Positions 14,729-15,322 of a DNA stretch of 15,322 nt are shown piece by piece (within the stretch, counting starts at the first letter, position 1; every line of letters starts with the position of its first letter). The position numbers and the translations under genes are program-made. Under the pieces are notes generated by a model that had not been told where the DNA came from, did not search any database, and saw only the letters and a program-made list of their open reading frames with translations. This DNA is from an uncultured Prevotella sp. (GTDB lineage Bacteria > Bacteroidota > Bacteroidia > Bacteroidales > Bacteroidaceae). The stretch spans positions 1 through 15,322 of the forward strand of contig CAKQEI010000059.1 of NCBI GenBank assembly GCA_934230115.1, written 5' to 3'.

Positions 14729-15322
14729 ATGAATAATGAGAAGCACGATTTCTTCCTCCATTCCAACGAGGTGAATCATATCAACAAGGAGGATTACGCC
14801 AAGATAGAACTATTGGTGAATGCGGCAAAAGCTTTTGCCCGCAGCACCTACCAGTGTGTCTATATCATCGACTATTTTCATCAGGACTTCATCTATGCGT
14901 CAGACAACCTCGCTTATCTCTGCGGATTGGAACCCGAGCAATTAATAGAGGCTGGCTATCAGATGTATATCGACCATGTGCCGGATGCTGACCTGCAGAT
15001 GCTGCTCGAAGTGAACAAGAAAGGATTCGACCTTTTCAACGAACTGCCCGTAGACGACCGACTTGACTATACCATCTCGTATGACTTTCATCTTACCAAT
15101 GGCAATAATAGCCGATTGATTCATCATCACCTCACCCCTATCCTCCTTTCTGATGATGGAAGAATCTGGCTTGCCCTCTGCACCGTATCGTTGGCGGCAA
15201 CCGATGAGCCGGGACATATCATAATGCAGAAGAATGGTGAGCGCGGCTATTTTGAATATTCCACCTCGCGCCACAAGTGGGAAAAGAAAGAAGGCATAAC
15301 CTTGAGCGAGACTGAGAGAGAT
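14729..15322 (+). CDS. PAS-LuxR type transcriptional regulator (5' part, cut by window edge)
   Basis: The first 198 codons are present and the frame is still open at the window end. The ATG at 14729 is the only start after an in-frame TGA at 14696. There is no membrane segment or signal peptide. Residues about 40-155 look like a PAS-type sensor fold: YQCVYIIDYFHQDFIYASDN, then LAYLCGLEPEQL (61-72) and the strand IWLALCTVSL (146-155). The last visible residues, GITLSETERD, match the beginning of a LuxR/GerE helix-turn-helix domain, so the DNA-binding part should follow just beyond the edge. Bacteroidales regulators of this kind are usually around 250-270 residues. The ligand and targets are unknown, and the C-terminal assignment rests on about ten residues. 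Confidence 0.8.
   Translation, partial: MNNEKHDFFLHSNEVNHINKEDYAKIELLVNAAKAFARSTYQCVYIIDYFHQDFIYASDNLAYLCGLEPEQLIEAGYQMYIDHVPDADLQMLLEVNKKGFDLFNELPVDDRLDYTISYDFHLTNGNNSRLIHHHLTPILLSDDGRIWLALCTVSLAATDEPGHIIMQKNGERGYFEYSTSRHKWEKKEGITLSETERD

Noticed and set aside
14588..14779. Minus-strand reading frame of 63 codons over the tRNA
   Set aside because: It is the antisense of the tRNA-Val and its terminator; the ending VDGFEPPTLCL is a well-known false translation of tRNA genes.

Overview
The window looks like a chromosomal segment from a Bacteroidales bacterium, most likely Prevotella or a close relative. Three things point there: promoters of the Bacteroidota type (TTTG, a spacer of about 19-20 bases, then TAnnTTTG), AT-rich gene starts without clear Shine-Dalgarno sites, and lineage-typical families (a DUF4831-like secreted protein, fused NnrE-NnrD, a PAS-LuxR regulator). 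No insertion sequence, phage gene or CRISPR array was seen.

Layout. Eleven or so genes lie head-to-tail on the minus strand. In transcription order (right to left) they are: a small membrane-anchored protein (14219-13935), mutL (13823-11826), a phosphoethanolamine-transferase-like enzyme (11772-9946), two acyltransferase-3 proteins that overlap by 20 nt (9930-8884 and 8903-7902), a UbiA-family prenyltransferase of the polyprenyl-phosphate phosphoribosyltransferase type (7841-6957), a HAD-IB phosphatase (6942-6319), a GtrA-type four-helix membrane protein (6309-5923), and two tandem paralogous polytopic membrane proteins (5876-4398 and 4367-3042). A 284-bp gap follows, with a good promoter, a perfect palindrome on its -33 box and a terminator-like hairpin in the leader. 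It drives nnr (2757-1246) and a DUF4831-like secreted protein (1220-165), ending at a long terminator (77-135). On the plus strand at the right edge are a tRNA-Val(TAC) with its own promoter and terminator, and the 5' part of a PAS-LuxR regulator cut by the window edge.

How the genes fit together. The block 11772-3042 reads as a cell-envelope glycan modification cassette. The UbiA, HAD and GtrA genes match in order and kind the steps known for making and flipping polyprenyl-phosphate pentose donors (as in mycobacterial arabinan synthesis): transfer of phosphoribose to a lipid phosphate, removal of the 5'-phosphate, then translocation. The two tandem membrane proteins have a GT-C-like layout and could be glycosyltransferases that use such a donor outside the membrane. 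The acyltransferases and the phosphoethanolamine-transferase-like enzyme would decorate the same or neighbouring glycans or lipids. This is the most interesting candidate system in the window; its sugar and acceptor cannot be read from the sequence. mutL and nnr are housekeeping genes for mismatch repair and repair of damaged NAD(P)H.
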